A DNA stretch of 64,000 bases from Aphis gossypii (taxonomy: Eukaryota > Arthropoda > Insecta > Hemiptera > Aphididae), in assembly GCF_020184175.1 (NCBI RefSeq), contig NC_065530.1, positions 27,257,260-27,321,259 of the forward strand. The letters run 5' to 3'. A program made the translations under genes and the position numbers. Below the pieces are notes generated by a model. That model had not been told where the DNA came from and made no database searches. It saw only the letters and a list, made by a program, of their open reading frames with translations. This document shows positions 54,230 through 64,000 of this stretch, piece by piece; position 1 is the stretch's first letter, and each line of letters starts with the position of its first letter.

Positions 54230-54391
54230 CTGCTGCTGCTGTTGCTGTTGCTGCTGCTGCTGCTGCTGGAGTTGTTGCTGCTGCTGGTACTGTTGCCGCT
54301 GCTGCTGCCAAAAATCCGCTGCCGGGTTCATCTTGAACACCGGCCTTTGCAACAACACGGACTGCTGTTGCTGCTGTATGTCCGCCGACAT
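21633..54391 (-). CDS. dati: C2H2 zinc-finger transcription factor, dati/LIN-29-like; eight coding exons
   Basis: Joined minus-strand exons 53702-54391, 43669-43936, 31753-31937, 24332-24503, 24037-24234, 22842-23324, 22343-22712 and 21633-22191 total 2925 nt, giving 974 residues plus stop. Every junction is GT-AG and the phases agree. Order in the protein: Q-rich N-terminus with Q42-Q72; C2H2 fingers at about 270-290, 298-318, 326-348, 362-378 (second His unclear), 405-425, 459-479 and 493-512 (atypical spacing); poly-Ala and poly-Asn; Q707-Q736; Q/H-rich tail with repeated ALRL motifs. Finger linkers TGEKPYKC and TGERPYRC are classic DNA-binding C2H2. The spread-out finger arrangement recalls Drosophila dati (CG2052) and, more distantly, LIN-29, rotund, squeeze and ZNF384. 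The symbol is from memory of the family, not a search. It should be a nuclear DNA-binding regulator; target genes cannot be read from here. Long introns and low-complexity flanks fit a developmental or neural regulator. Confidence 0.88.
22343..22712 (-). CDS. Zinc-finger gene, coding exon 7 (second polyQ exon)
   Basis: Encodes Ile666 (split codon) to residue 788 plus two bases of Ser789. The acceptor is ACGCGCAG before 22712 and the donor is TTCCAG|GTATTT. It begins SGNGGHQYMNQQPQYNAND, then an alanine/glutamine segment, 30 consecutive glutamines (Q707-Q736), a proline/serine stretch and an alanine-rich segment. No finger is present. The entering phase 1 fits exon 6, and the joined frame is open throughout. 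The acceptor's pyrimidine tract is mediocre. Confidence 0.87.
22501..22590 (-). repeat. PolyQ tract 2, 30 glutamine codons (CAG/CAA mixed)
   Basis: Thirty consecutive glutamine codons (Q707-Q736) in coding exon 7, flanked by Val and Leu, again with many CAA codons. It lies C-terminal to the fingers, mirroring tract 1 on the N-terminal side. Confidence 0.95.
22842..23324 (-). CDS. Zinc-finger gene, coding exon 6 (end of finger 7, poly-Ala/Asn region)
   Basis: Completes Gly505 and encodes residues 506-665. Acceptor TTGCACAG precedes 23324. It supplies LLTHMEHMRMDPKH, with H509 twelve residues after C496 and H512 next, an unusually tight H-X2-H. A basic/acidic helix-like segment follows (SRAAAERRERENFLAAV), then Ser/Gly-rich sequence, a run of alanines, and an asparagine run broken by TTT. 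The preferred donor is GCATGA|GTGAGT (end 22842), exiting phase 1. A weaker GT four bases further would change the frame, so I rejected it. Confidence 0.9.
23325..24036 (-). other. Intron between zinc-finger exons 5 and 6 (712 nt)
   Basis: GT-AG intron with a central AT block (about 23700-23770) of TATATA and inverted repeats. No coding exon is seen in it. Confidence 0.8.
24037..24234 (-). CDS. Zinc-finger gene, coding exon 5 (finger 6 and start of finger 7)
   Basis: Completes Ser439 and encodes residues 440-504 plus one base of Gly505. Acceptor TTTCACAG precedes 24234; the donor is ATCAG|GTGAGT. After YSDIGTGPYMAKRRTANH comes finger 6 (C459-X2-C462-X12-H475-X3-H479), ending HLACHPE. Finger 7 begins with C493 and C496 in LRMWPCSVCQAVFTHESG and is completed by exon 6. 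Enters phase 1, exits phase 1. The MAKRR Met lies inside the exon and need not be a start. Confidence 0.92.
24332..24503 (-). CDS. Zinc-finger gene, coding exon 4 (finger 5)
   Basis: Encodes residues 382-438 plus one base of Ser439, using the proximal acceptor (TTATTTTCAG before 24503). The donor is TTCAAA|GTGAGT. It starts EAELRMDVLQQHAALMGG, then finger 5: C405-X2-C408-X12-H421-X3-H425. A second acceptor 21 nt upstream would add seven residues in frame; it has its own entry. Enters phase 0, exits phase 1. The intron to exon 5 is only 97 nt. Confidence 0.9.
24503..24524 (-). other. Tandem in-frame splice acceptors, 21 nt apart, at exon 4
   Basis: Minus-strand TTATTTTCAG|GAA occurs twice, giving possible exon starts at 24503 and 24524. 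Both have T-rich tracts and keep phase 0 with no stop between them. The distal site inserts EHFFYFQ after K381. That puts a His at 383, making finger 4 C-X2-C-X12-H-X4-H. The proximal site gives HTAKEAEL, with no His at canonical spacing. The two sites look like a local duplication. Which one is used is not visible from DNA. Confidence 0.6.
24504..31752 (-). other. Intron between zinc-finger exons 3 and 4 (7.2 kb)
   Basis: Non-coding. It includes TA repeats at about 27301-27327 and 28913-28936, an AAAG-type repeat near 27534-27550, a CACG-rich stretch near 27015-27045 and a CpG-rich patch at about 27000-27480. A plus-strand open frame at 24907-25359 begins with GTG and has no recognisable protein character. 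The 7-residue alternative start of exon 4 lies at its 3' end. Confidence 0.75.
31753..31937 (-). CDS. Zinc-finger gene, coding exon 3 (fingers 3-4)
   Basis: Completes Gly320 and encodes residues 321-381. Acceptor GTTTTACAG precedes 31937; the donor is CCAAG|GTGAGG. Finger 3 (C326, C331, H344, H348) has the longer C-X4-C spacing seen in the LIN-29/Zic-like subset. Finger 4 begins C362-X2-C365-X12-H378 but the exon ends at HTAK, so its fourth zinc ligand must come from exon 4. The spacer between the fingers is charged and holds DAQVERAKN. Exits in phase 0. Confidence 0.93.
31938..43668 (-). other. Intron between zinc-finger exons 2 and 3 (11.7 kb)
   Basis: Non-coding. Visible content: AC repeats just outside the start near 31541, GA-rich GAGAG blocks at about 37058-37090, a tandem 8-mer ACGGATAT (40399-40420), an AAT microsatellite (about 41000-41029), GT repeats near 41040-41060, a 15-bp tandem duplication (41133-41162) and CpG-richer patches near 36700-37050 and 38720-38960. 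No exon is recognised. Confidence 0.7.
41133..41162. repeat. 15-bp perfect tandem duplication
   Basis: CACTATGTTATTATA occurs twice back to back with no mismatch, in the 11.7-kb intron. Confidence 0.95.
43669..43936 (-). CDS. Zinc-finger gene, coding exon 2 (fingers 1-2)
   Basis: Encodes residues 231-319 plus the first base of Gly320. Acceptor TGTGCCACAG precedes 43936; the donor is CACAG|GTACTG. The exon enters in phase 0 and leaves in phase 1. It opens with IFMQKSAAMQMQARDF and a Gly/Ser linker. Two canonical C2H2 fingers follow: C270-C273-H286-H290 and C298-C301-H314-H318, joined by the linker TGEKPYKC. Residues QLVQ and QLSHVQQ lie in the recognition helices. The finger sequence is unambiguous; exon ends rest on splice motifs and phase. 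Confidence 0.93.
46171..46276. mobile_element. Degraded Tigger/pogo-like terminal-repeat remnant
   Basis: Inverted arms CCTCTAAATACTGGACAC (46182-46199) and GTGTCCAATATTTAGAGG (46234-46251) match except at one position. The outer ends (CAATGAAATACCTC and GAGGAGATACAATTG) are loosely inverted and flanked by TA. The CCTCTAAATA...GGACAC wording is what I recall for Tigger/pogo ends in aphids. No transposase is present. Confidence 0.55.
47176..47216. repeat. AAT microsatellite
   Basis: About thirteen uninterrupted AAT units inside the first long intron of the zinc-finger gene; the longest simple trinucleotide repeat outside coding sequence in the window. Confidence 0.95.
51565..51598. repeat. 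Hairpin around a 14-bp perfect palindrome
   Basis: GTGTTGCGCAACAC (51573-51586) is a perfect palindrome enclosed by inverted arms GGTCGC (51565-51570) and GCGACC (51593-51598). A second hairpin, CACGGCACA and TGTACCGTG around TTAG with one mismatch, lies at 51699-51720. Confidence 0.85.
53702..54391 (-). CDS. Zinc-finger gene, coding exon 1 (N-terminal polyQ exon)
   Basis: Encodes residues 1-230, starting MSADIQ, with a purine at -3 of the ATG. The exon ends phase 0 after codon CAG at a consensus donor (GTGAGT, bases 53701-53696). Content is low-complexity: Q6-Q10, Q36-Q40, an uninterrupted Q42-Q72, further Q blocks, and a more ordinary stretch near the end (PKMMTEKLVSELQ). No finger is present. 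The start is the first ATG in frame, but the frame remains open for another 36 codons upstream, so this ATG may not be the true N-terminus. Confidence 0.85.
54176..54268 (-). repeat. PolyQ tract 1, 31 glutamine codons (CAG/CAA mixed)
   Basis: Thirty-one consecutive glutamine codons (Q42-Q72) in coding exon 1, interrupted by CAA codons throughout. Mixed codons should make the tract less prone to slippage than pure CAG. More Q blocks lie on either side. Confidence 0.95.
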
Positions 54392-54471
54392 TTCGTCGTC
54401 GTCGTCGCCCTGCAGGTGTTCGTGGCCGGGCGAGGCGCGAAGATCCAGCGGGACCGAAGAGATCGTCTTGA
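54392..54471 (-). other. Possible coding or 5' UTR extension of zinc-finger exon 1
   Basis: The frame of the MSADIQ start continues open upstream to a stop near 54499. A plausible acceptor (TTTCACATCAG, AG at 54473-54472) would start the exon at 54471 in phase 1. The extension would read through VPLDLR and an acidic DDDDE just before the assumed Met. There is no ATG inside it, so it is coding only if an upstream exon supplies a start. Otherwise it is 5' UTR. PLDLR resembles, but does not exactly match, the PxDLS CtBP-binding motif. Confidence 0.45.
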
Positions 54472-55032
54472 CTGATGTGAAACAATTCGATGATATTTAT
54501 TGTTCTGCTCTATTCGCTCGCGTAGCGTCCGAACGACCGGTTGTCAAACGCAGTGGTGGCAGCGGAAGTGGTAGCCGTAGTAAAAGCAGTGGTGGCTGCT
54601 GCACATGACGCGCGTAAAATCCGTCCGGAAGCAGCGATTCACTCGATTTGTACGACGATTACACACGAATGCGAAAAGAGAAAACGTAATTTTTATCTTT
54701 CGAATCTGTAAAAAAAAAAAAAAACGAAAAAATTGAAAACTCGAGAATCAAAAAAAAAAAAAAAAATTAAAAATAAAATGAACGTGTTTTAGAACATCGT
54801 CGTAGTATATAATATTTTCGTTTGAAAATAAAAACCGCGGCACGGACGAAAATTTATCGTAAAAATAATATAAAGTAATAATATTATATTATAATAATAT
54901 TATATTGTATTATAAATATTATTATAAATTATCAACGAACCGTATATAATAGTAAAACGGAGAAATATTGCGATCTGCGTTTTATATAGCGACACTTGCG
55001 GTATATTATCGCGGAAGATATAATATAGTGTA

Positions 55033-55750
55033 GTGTCGCCGATGAGATGTATGCGTGTACGAGCCTATAAGTCGGGAGTCGGGCACCTAAGGTGTTCGCG
55101 ACGCCGGAGTAGTCTTGAGACTGAGCGACGTCTCAAGACGCCGGGCCGGAAAAACGTCGGCTGTATGCGAGCGCGGCGAACTGAGCGCGCGCGTGTGTAC
55201 GTGTGTACGTGTGTGTGTGTGTGTGTGCACTCGCGTCGGCGGCGGCGGTGGCGGCGTCTTGTGTCGGCGTCGCGGCGCGACTGAGGAGATACGCGGCCAA
55301 GATGTCTTGGAGTCGCGGACATATCGCCGTCCCTGTCGGTAGCGTGTGCCGGCCGCCGCGCGCCGTCCTTTTCTACGGCCGGTGCGCGCCGCGGCGCTAT
55401 TGGGGTCGGGTTTTCCCTCTTAGGAAAGAGCGCGCGGTACACCGCCAGACGTTTTCCTTACGTCCGTAGGTTCTGCGCCGGCGTCCGCCCCTAGCGCTCT
55501 CTCTTCTCTCTCGGCTCTCGCTCGTCCCACCCCCGCCGGCGGCGAAGAAGCGACAGAGGGTGTACGGTTTTCCCTCCGTTCTACCCTTGTTCTTATTTTT
55601 TCGTTTTTCGTTTTCCCGCCCCCCGGCCGCAGCCGGCCCGGTGCGCCTTTTTTCCTCTACCCCGCACGCCGCCCCCGCCGACAATGCGCTGCACGGTTTT
55701 TCCGTTTCCTTTCACACCGTCTTCGCGCGCCCGACGCGACACGCTACTAT
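55033..55750 (-). promoter_or_regulatory. CpG-rich patch, candidate promoter or first exon of the zinc-finger gene
   Basis: A sharply GC- and CpG-rich block about 0.6 kb upstream of the first coding exon, against an AT-rich surround. It contains a GT microsatellite near 55200-55230, CT-rich sequence around 55495-55530 that reads GAGAG on the minus strand (GAGA-factor-like), and a perfect inverted repeat at 55112-55139. No convincing TATA box or protein frame is seen. The position suits a promoter and untranslated first exon; this is inference. Confidence 0.4.
55112..55139. repeat. Perfect 9-bp inverted repeat in the candidate promoter
   Basis: GTCTTGAGA and TCTCAAGAC flank a 10-nt spacer (CTGAGCGACG) inside the CpG-rich patch upstream of the zinc-finger gene. 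Confidence 0.95.
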
Positions 55751-58700
55751 TATATAATAATAACAATAATAATAATAATAATAATAACGGTACGCGATAT
55801 AAGTATAATATTATAATATAATAATATATACGCGTGAGTAAGGCGCCACGCAAACGTCCGAAAATCATTTCTACGATTTATTTCGTTATATCATTTTTGT
55901 ACTCAAGAATTTCGTATACATCGTATGATCTACTATTACGTACTTTTGCGTAGAAACATGGGTATAAAATAATGTTTTTGTCGTTCGGTTGCATAAAAAG
56001 GTTTTGATGAAAGAAAAATAATAATATCATAGGCTGCTACAAATATTGGGTACCTAGGTATGTAAAAAAAAAAAAAAAATTATGCCCTAACTTATCCAGC
56101 AAACGCGTATACAGTCGATTTTACTAAGCTTATAACTTGATAATCGCTTAAAACGTTTTGTTCGTTTTAGATTTTAGTAATCTTTTCTGACGTTAAAACA
56201 CGTTTTCGTTTGTTCTGAACGTTTTGACGCCGTCCAGTGGCGCTGCCTTACGGACACCCTTCCCAAATTTAACCCTTCCGCACCGAAAGGGTTGACTCGT
56301 TTCGGGTTTAGCCCGGGAGATATCGTTGTGACTGCCGTTTTGGTATGAAAACTATACAATTAAAATACGTGAGGAAACACTCGAATGTTATACTCATAGC
56401 GCCGCGGTGTTACGTATTAAAGTAGAAAACATAATAACAAGATAAATACAATAAAAATAAAACCAAATAATATAAAGTTATATTCGATCATAAGCACAAA
56501 CTCACGCAAATTTAGATTTTTTTTATTTATTCGGGTTTGGATAAAAGTTCAAACATACATAAAAATGTCTGCGTATATAAGTACATATAAAAGGTAATCA
56601 AAAAAAAAACTCTTGAAAAATATATGATAACAATTGTCATACATATTGTTATGCACTTTTGCACGGGTAATAATGTCAACGACAAAACTCACACGGTTGA
56701 ATAATAACAAAATTCAAGTTAAAGTTACGTTTGAAAATAAAATAAAATGCTAATTATAACAATTATATTTTACATCAATTAAAAAAGTTATGAAAGAAAA
56801 TCATCTTGATATGACTATATACATACCATGAATGTCGATTGATTGATCACCTAAACAAAATATATAGGTCGCGTGGCACGCGTCCACGAATAAAATTGAA
56901 ATACAAATATCGTAAAAAGAAAATATAAATACAAATACTTGCTAATAACATAATAAGAATAACATAAAAATACTGTAATAATACATATTCATTTTTATTT
57001 TTATTCCTGACCTAAAAACAGACAAGTGCCTTGAAGCAGTTTCCGGGTTTTTGAAATATATGATTATAAAATGTGTAGGAATAAAATATAATAAATATTA
57101 TTAATTATGCATTTATGTAGTTTGCATTGTAATGCACTTCTGATAAAATTACTGCAACGTTTGTTATCCAACTCATGAGTTCAAAGATTTTTTCCTGAAT
57201 TGTTTGTTGATATAACTCTTTGAATAAAAAATACGCAATATAATTATCACTTCAAATAAAAATATATATGGTAATTTATGCATTTTACGTTTAAATATAT
57301 CAATATTATGTAAAAAACAATATATATACCGTATTCTACACAATGAGCTCAGCACAGTCTTAATTTATTTATGTTTTTAAAAATTAATCTAACCTATATA
57401 GTCTTTTTTTATTTATTTTATTATAGTAAACGCCAATTATTAATGATAACAAATTGAATAAAATATCTTATTATATTCGCTTTTTGTCGTACGGTTTGTT
57501 AAATGTTTGTAATATTCAATTCTATTTTAATAATTATTTTGATTATTTAAATCCACAGACATTCTGAATTAAAACAAAAAAAAAAAAAAAAAAATCAAAT
57601 ATCCAATATACATACAATATATAGATTTAATTTTCCCTCAAGTACAACTGAATTGTTCGCTTTTAACATTCCTTTTAGGGTAAACAATGTAAATAATAAT
57701 GGTGAGTAGGTACTTGATATTTGATACACATTATAATAATTATGTTAAGTCATTTTAAATTTTCATCCCAAATACATAAAAAATCGTCCTGTATGTAAAC
57801 ATATAAATTCTGGATTTGAATTTAATAAAAATGGTTAAATAGATAGATAAATGAATAATTTTTATAAAATATAACGTATAGTTATTGTAGAATGCATCAT
57901 TATTTAAATTTTTGATATAGGTACAAAGTAAAAGTATATAAATTTATTATTTTTTTAAGGTTAAATAATAGCCAATAAGTGAACTTTGCTTTAAAGATTA
58001 ATAGTGCGTATACGATTATTTATCTCGAATAAAAGTATTTAAAAAATAATTATTATGGGAACTTATGATTCTATTATCGCTGAATAAATAATTTTTATCG
58101 TAAGTACATAACGCTATAGTTAATTTAACCTCTAACGCGGTATAAGAAATCACTGATTGCATTGTTGATCCGTCGGATAGAGCACTCCAAGACGTTCGTG
58201 TGTCCCAGAAACATAATGGTAAATTGGTAACAAATTATTTTAATAATTGTAGGTACCTAATCTATTTTTATTTTTGATAATTATTTAGCATTAGCCTACA
58301 TATAGTAAGCAATTGTCATTATTATCAAAACATATTTTTTATTATTATAAGCTAATCAACTATAAAAAATGTATTAATTTGTTAAAAAATATTAAAATTA
58401 TGGCAATTACATATAGTATATACGCGCTATAAATATAACTATGTGCATGTAAAATGTTATGTTACTTAATGCAAAATATTAAGCCAATCAGTGAATTCTA
58501 CACGATTCATAAACGTAAACGTAATATTTTTAACGCGTAACGCTCATCGTGCAATAATATGATAGTTACAACATATGTAGACGCGCGTATAAAACGGGAA
58601 AAGTTCGTCGCCAGGTGCGTGGCAAACGTGCGATGTTTAATCCCCGACGGAAAAAAGGGATGACCATCAATGGCCATTAATAATAACAAAAACGAGTATT

Positions 58701-61700
58701 TCTATACGTGCGATGGAACGAACGCGTGCCTATTTATACGCATGTAAATAATAATAATAATAATAAAAAAAAAAGGCCGAGTACTTATTATATTATTATT
58801 GTTTTCGGGCGACTACCGCGAAGAGGGATCCGTTCGCGGGATACACGAACGCGGTATAAGTTAGGCGCATATACTTATGTGATGTATTGCTGTGCTGTGT
58901 CCCGCTTTCGGTCAAAGGGTCAACCGGCGGCTGGTCGCCCCTCGAGGGGGGTGCCGGGAGACCGTTGCCGCGTGCAGCTGGCCCGCGGACATTTATGAAT
59001 AAATTCGCGGGCATCGCGAGCGCAGCTGACGTGCAAGCGCGTATAATAATATTATATAATGCGAGTATATGTGATATTATATACAAGTCGTCGCGGGTCG
59101 GCCGCGATGATGACCCGCGATCTTTTGTTGTCCGCGGACGTAAATGAAATAAAAAAAATATATATACACACAACGAAAACATTTACTGCATTGTTTAACG
59201 AGAGAGACATTTTGAGAGTGAGAGAGTGACGAAGAGGAGAGAAAAAAAGGTCGTCGCGCCGTTATAGCCCGGTATTATAATGTATTGTACAATAATTATG
59301 ACCTCGGGGCAACAATCCCTTCGCGGCTTTTTGTTTTCTTGTCGCGGACACTACGACGACGCGTGCTGCTCACCCCGCCAAACCCGTCGGTGGAAAATCG
59401 CGATTTATTATAATATTATATGATGCAGTATTATTATCCCTCTCGGACCAGGTGTGTACCAGGTATAGGCACACGTATAATAATGTTTTAAGTCGATGTT
59501 CGCTAGCGTATAAGCACGCACGCACACGAACGTCCAGCTGCACGTCATGTTACCTCTGGCCCACCCCTTAAAAAACGTTTGCCCCTAACGCGCGATAACC
59601 CTATTTATTCTTTTTAATTTCGACGACGGCGCTAATTAAACACACCGGCCGGTCATGACCGTTGAGCTGGCGAGTCCCAACGTCATAACGTCGCGCAATC
59701 AATTTTTCGCGTGTACAAGCTCGTGCAATATACACCTATCGTAGTGTTTTATGGTCGTGGCGGCGATGACGTTGGCATATTTTTCAGTTCACTTTACAGA
59801 GTCGCCGTATTATTTTAATATTTTTTAACATTGCTGAATGTATAATTTTTATAACGAAAGGTAAAATTAAAAGGGTGTCGTTGTTATTTAATTATCGCGA
59901 TAATATTAACATGTTTACTTTGTTGTTTTTTGTTTTAGTGTAAAGTTTAATTACTCTAATTATTTCAAAATCTGCAAAGAAAATTTATGAGTTGAGGTAG
60001 GTATATCGTATATTATGTTTGTAAATTGTAATTATATTATAGTAGAGACTTAATATACAACTTTTATATTATAAAAACGTTTAGTTAACGCGTTAAACAC
60101 AATCGCACGCAAACGATCTCACCCAAACAATTTGACAAGTTCTTACATGATAATAATTAATATACCTATATGCTTTAAAAATTCGTAATTCGTTGGTCTA
60201 GGCGTTGCATCTTTAAAACAGTATATTGTATTATCGAAACAATCCGTGTACTTTTATAGTATAGGACCTATGTGTTATGCAAAAATTTTCATAGACAAAT
60301 TTTACTAAAAGAAAGTCTTTTAATGAAATATATTAACTATCGTGATAGTCTTGCATGATCGACTTAACCTCAACATGAAAAAAAAATTGAATCCTCAATA
60401 ACCAAATTCCAAAAAAAAAAAAAACAGTTTAATTAATTAATTTATTTATTCATAACAAAATTTAAAAATCCAATATTTTAAATTAATGTTACTTCTTTAA
60501 TAATTGCTTATTTTAAAATAACCTATTCGTTTCAATTATATAGTAAATATAATGTAACTAATGGTCTGAACTGACTAAGTCGTGAAATATCAATAAAAAT
60601 ATAAAAAATGTACATTATTAAAATAACTATACTGTATTTAAAAAAAAAAATAGACAGCATATAAGTTTATGTCACTGAAATTAATTTTTTACAGTATTAT
60701 ATTTTTGATATATGAATCACAGCCATAACTTGCAGGTTGTTGCACTACTTTTTTTTTATCATTACCTTTCCCATCAATGTTTAATTGAATTGTAATTAAT
60801 ACATACTGCAGTGATACATCTTATTATTTTAAGATAAGAAATATTTATTTTTTACAGAAAGTGATTATTGATCGCTTTTTTCACATTATTCATTTTTATC
60901 GAAACTATTCAAAGTTATTACGGAACAATAAAATATAAACAATATTGAATATACAATGTACAATGTGCATGCTACCTATATACATAGATTTTCCGTGCCT
61001 GTACTATTATTATTATTTATTTTTAATTGGACGTTGTGAACAAACTTCTAAAGTTTTCATAAAATAAAAAGTAGGTAGGTAGGTATGTATAATGGCCGAT
61101 AGTAAAAGTAACGCGCTATATAACATGACGGTTCGTTTATATAATTTTTTCGCGTGTTATCTTTGGAGCGCAATAAATATTTACGCTTTATAACCGTTGT
61201 GTATATGTAGCGGCGAAAACGAGGAGAAATATGTACGACGTCGGGTGCCTTATTCGGTATACATACTTTGTGTTTTTTGACGGCAAAAAAAAAATATAAT
61301 AATAATATTACGAGTATAAAATAGACCGCTTTTGGATTTTACACGCGATCGCTTAAATTATTATTATTGTTACCATTATATGATAATTGTTGTTTGGATG
61401 CATAAAATATAATAATAATAATATGTATCATAATATACGCGTGTACGCCACAGCACGACACTGCGCGGCGGAGGGGCAGACGATTTCCAGAGAAAATACT
61501 GCAACTACGGTGCAACACTATCGTTGCGACGGCGTGCGCCTCGATGACGGGCCGCGGAGGTGTGTATATTATAATATGACGTATAGTGCACTTTCGCGAC
61601 GAGCCCTGCTGTGCCGGCCGATATAATACTATTTTATACGTCATATACCTATATAACTGCATAATAATATATAACGTCGAAGTCGGTAATCCGAGCTCAG

Positions 61701-64000
61701 TGGCGGCGTATATGCGTTCGTTCTCGTATTATTGTTTCGATTCCCACGCGCGTGGCGGCTGTGGTTACGGCTGCAACCTATATAATATATTTCTATATAA
61801 TAATATTATATATATGCCTACAATACATGATAATATATATATATATATATATAGGTAGGTACTTGCGTATATTATATTATTATATATATAATGTATGTAT
61901 TAATATTGTACGCGCCGCGTGTCCGTTCGTTTCTCTCCGTCGCAACAGCAATAATAATATAGCGTATATAATAAATCGGGCGCTCGAATATACGTAATAT
62001 TATTATTGTATATAAAAGAAAATATTATGTATACAAGGCAAAAAGGCAGAAAGACATAATAATATATAACGGGCGGCGCAGAGAAGAAATTATGACTTAC
62101 ACCGATGGGTATAATATGTGTTATAGTGCTCGCTGAAAGCTCAGAGGTTTTGGTATATTATATTGCTGCAGCGTATTATATATAATGATAATATTAAAAG
62201 AAACCGATAAACAATTTCGATGTATTATATACTTGTACGTCTGCGTCTGCGTCTGTAGCCAGCGCTCCTGTAGGTACCGACGAGGGCAACCTACGACACG
62301 ACGACGATGCCGATATTATATTATAAAATTATCATATTATTATATGTGTCACATATACCTATATATACGTCGTTATTTGCACGGGTATGTGAAAAAAAAT
62401 AAAAAAGAAACAGCAAACATAATGATAAATATTATTTGCACACGCGTATAGACATTAGACATGTTTAGGTTTGCGTATATAATACATATCCAAAAAAGCG
62501 TATGTATACCTACTGCATAATTTACGAGAAAAATCAAACTGCATCGCGAGCACTGAAAAATTACATCGGTCCGCAGCTGCTGCTCGTGCCTCATTTCCCT
62601 GCTGTATGCAGCAGAGTGTACTTATATATATATATATATTATTATAATGTACGTGCGATCGCGATATTAATGATTTCCTGGCCGAGCGCGAGCATATTAA
62701 ATAATAATAAAAATACAAGTTTTGTTCTTCATACTATTAAATGTATGTATATTGTTATAATCGAGTCGTACGCACATTGGAAAACGACTTTTGCGGGTGA
62801 GGCGCAAAAAACCGTACGAAAAGAAGTGAACAATTAATATTATATACGTTATTCGCGGTGTCCCGTTGATTTATGTCTCGCATTCCGACGATGAATGCAC
62901 GATAGTTACCTGCTGCAGTTTACCACTGCTGCAATATCAATACGAGAACTGCGTAAAAAAAATGCAAATCGTTACAACAGGTGCATTGAGTCGAAATTAG
63001 CGCTCACGCGATAATAATAACAAAAATAATAATATTTTTATGTATTAATAATTGCATTATATGACGTATTAGAACATTTGTAGACTTACCCCGTATTCGA
63101 TTGATAGGCTATTTTTCGCACAGCTATATATTATCATGTATTAATTGGGTATAATGCATAGGTATGTGTATTTATACGAACCATCCGCGTATTTGCACAA
63201 CACCACTCACGATCGCGCAAACGTACGATAAAATGTATTTTAAACATCATTGCGGCGAAATATACATATTATATTTTCTAGTAACGCCCTGGTGGCGCTG
63301 CCCGACAAAATTCCCTCCCCTAAAAAATAGATTTGACCGTGGTGGGAGAGATATTGAGAGGATGTCCGCTATCACAATAATATCATAATAATGATATGTA
63401 TACGCAACGGTTATATAAAATGTATGTATATGTATATAGGGGACGGTGTTTTTCTTGTTGATTTATCTGTCGGAATTCCTAAACCATTACCGTTTGTTGG
63501 TATTATATTTTCAAAAGGGATTACAACAAACCGCTCGCGGTCATCATAACAGATAAATTTTTATCTATCCCGTTCGCCCGCCACCCGGCAACGGGGCCGC
63601 CCAGAGTCCACTGTCCAGCAATAAATATTTAAATTTCCGCCAAAATGGATTCGGCCATTTACAATATAAATATAACAGTTCCCCCACAGCAGCCGGTATG
63701 TTTATAATAATATGTATATGTATGGTATTTAGATGTTAAACGGACACGAGACAGAAGAGGCTGTGATGGGTGGTGGTAAAGGCGCGGGCAATGTATTGAT
63801 AATAATTATTCACCATAACGATAATAATATTATATATATAAACAACGAATACGGAGTGCGAGTTTATATACACGCATATATTATAATAATAATACAGTCG
63901 GGAAATTCGTTCGGATACATATTATAATACGTCATACACATTGTGTTTTTGGACGTCAAGTATAGCAGAGACGTGGAGGCGCGGTGAGGAAACACATACA
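55751..64000. other. Upstream non-coding DNA; no gene recognised
   Basis: Mostly AT-rich with GC-richer islands at about 58840-59110, 59320-59770 and 61430-61610. GAGA-rich sequence lies at 59200-59245. Microsatellites: AAT at about 55764-55788 and TA at about 61834-61852. Upstream exons of the zinc-finger gene could lie here, but none can be shown. Confidence 0.6.

Noticed and set aside
53858..54475. Plus-strand Leu-rich frame opposite the polyQ exon
   Set aside because: Poly-Leu is the mirror of CAG/CAA repeats on the other strand; the minus-strand frame carries the phase-matched gene.
55397..55684. Arg/Gly-rich minus-strand frame in the CpG island
   Set aside because: No ATG at the start; the composition simply reflects GC-rich DNA.
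56271..56293. AACCCTT/AAGGGTT inverted repeat
   Set aside because: Only 7-bp arms and no flanking duplication or other context; too weak to call an element.

Overview
The window is eukaryotic, very probably from an aphid (Hemiptera). It is strongly AT-rich with isolated CpG-rich patches, kilobase-scale introns, many AAT, TA and GT microsatellites, and scattered 'taggtac'-type words that I associate with aphid genomes. The species call is inference. I see no operons, tRNA, rRNA, CRISPR array or autonomous mobile element, and no new multi-gene system. The interest lies in one well-defined transcription-factor gene, one partial cytoskeletal gene and a few non-coding structures.

The main gene is on the minus strand from about 54.4 kb down to 21.6 kb. 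Eight coding exons join with matching phases and GT-AG splice sites into a 974-residue C2H2 zinc-finger protein. It has two polyglutamine tracts of 31 and 30 residues, seven finger-like units in the middle, and a Q/N/A-rich C-terminal half. The finger array resembles Drosophila datilografo (dati/CG2052), in the broader LIN-29/rotund/ZNF384 style. The exon set was assembled by eye from open frames, splice motifs and phase agreement. The frame stays open upstream of the first ATG, so the N-terminus may be longer. A CpG-rich patch with GAGA motifs at 55.0-55.75 kb is a candidate promoter.

A second minus-strand gene begins near 13-14 kb. Two phase-matched exons (12743-12957 and 12359-12538) encode the start of an ankyrin-repeat protein that matches the N-terminus of the espin/forked actin-bundling family. 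The rest was not found in the AT-rich 12.3 kb below it and probably lies beyond the window's left edge. A further open, serine/aspartate-rich exon at 13867-14138 could be an alternative first exon, because its phase fits the second ankyrin exon.

Layout: 1-12358, AT-rich non-coding; 12359-14138, 5' end of the espin/forked-like gene with a small hAT-type MITE at 13667-13800; 14139-21632, non-coding, including the likely 3' UTR of the zinc-finger gene; 21633-54391, zinc-finger gene with introns of 9.8, 11.7 and 7.2 kb and a Tigger-like terminal-repeat remnant near 46.2 kb; 54392-64000, candidate promoter and upstream non-coding DNA. The two genes point the same way and show no sign of acting in one pathway.
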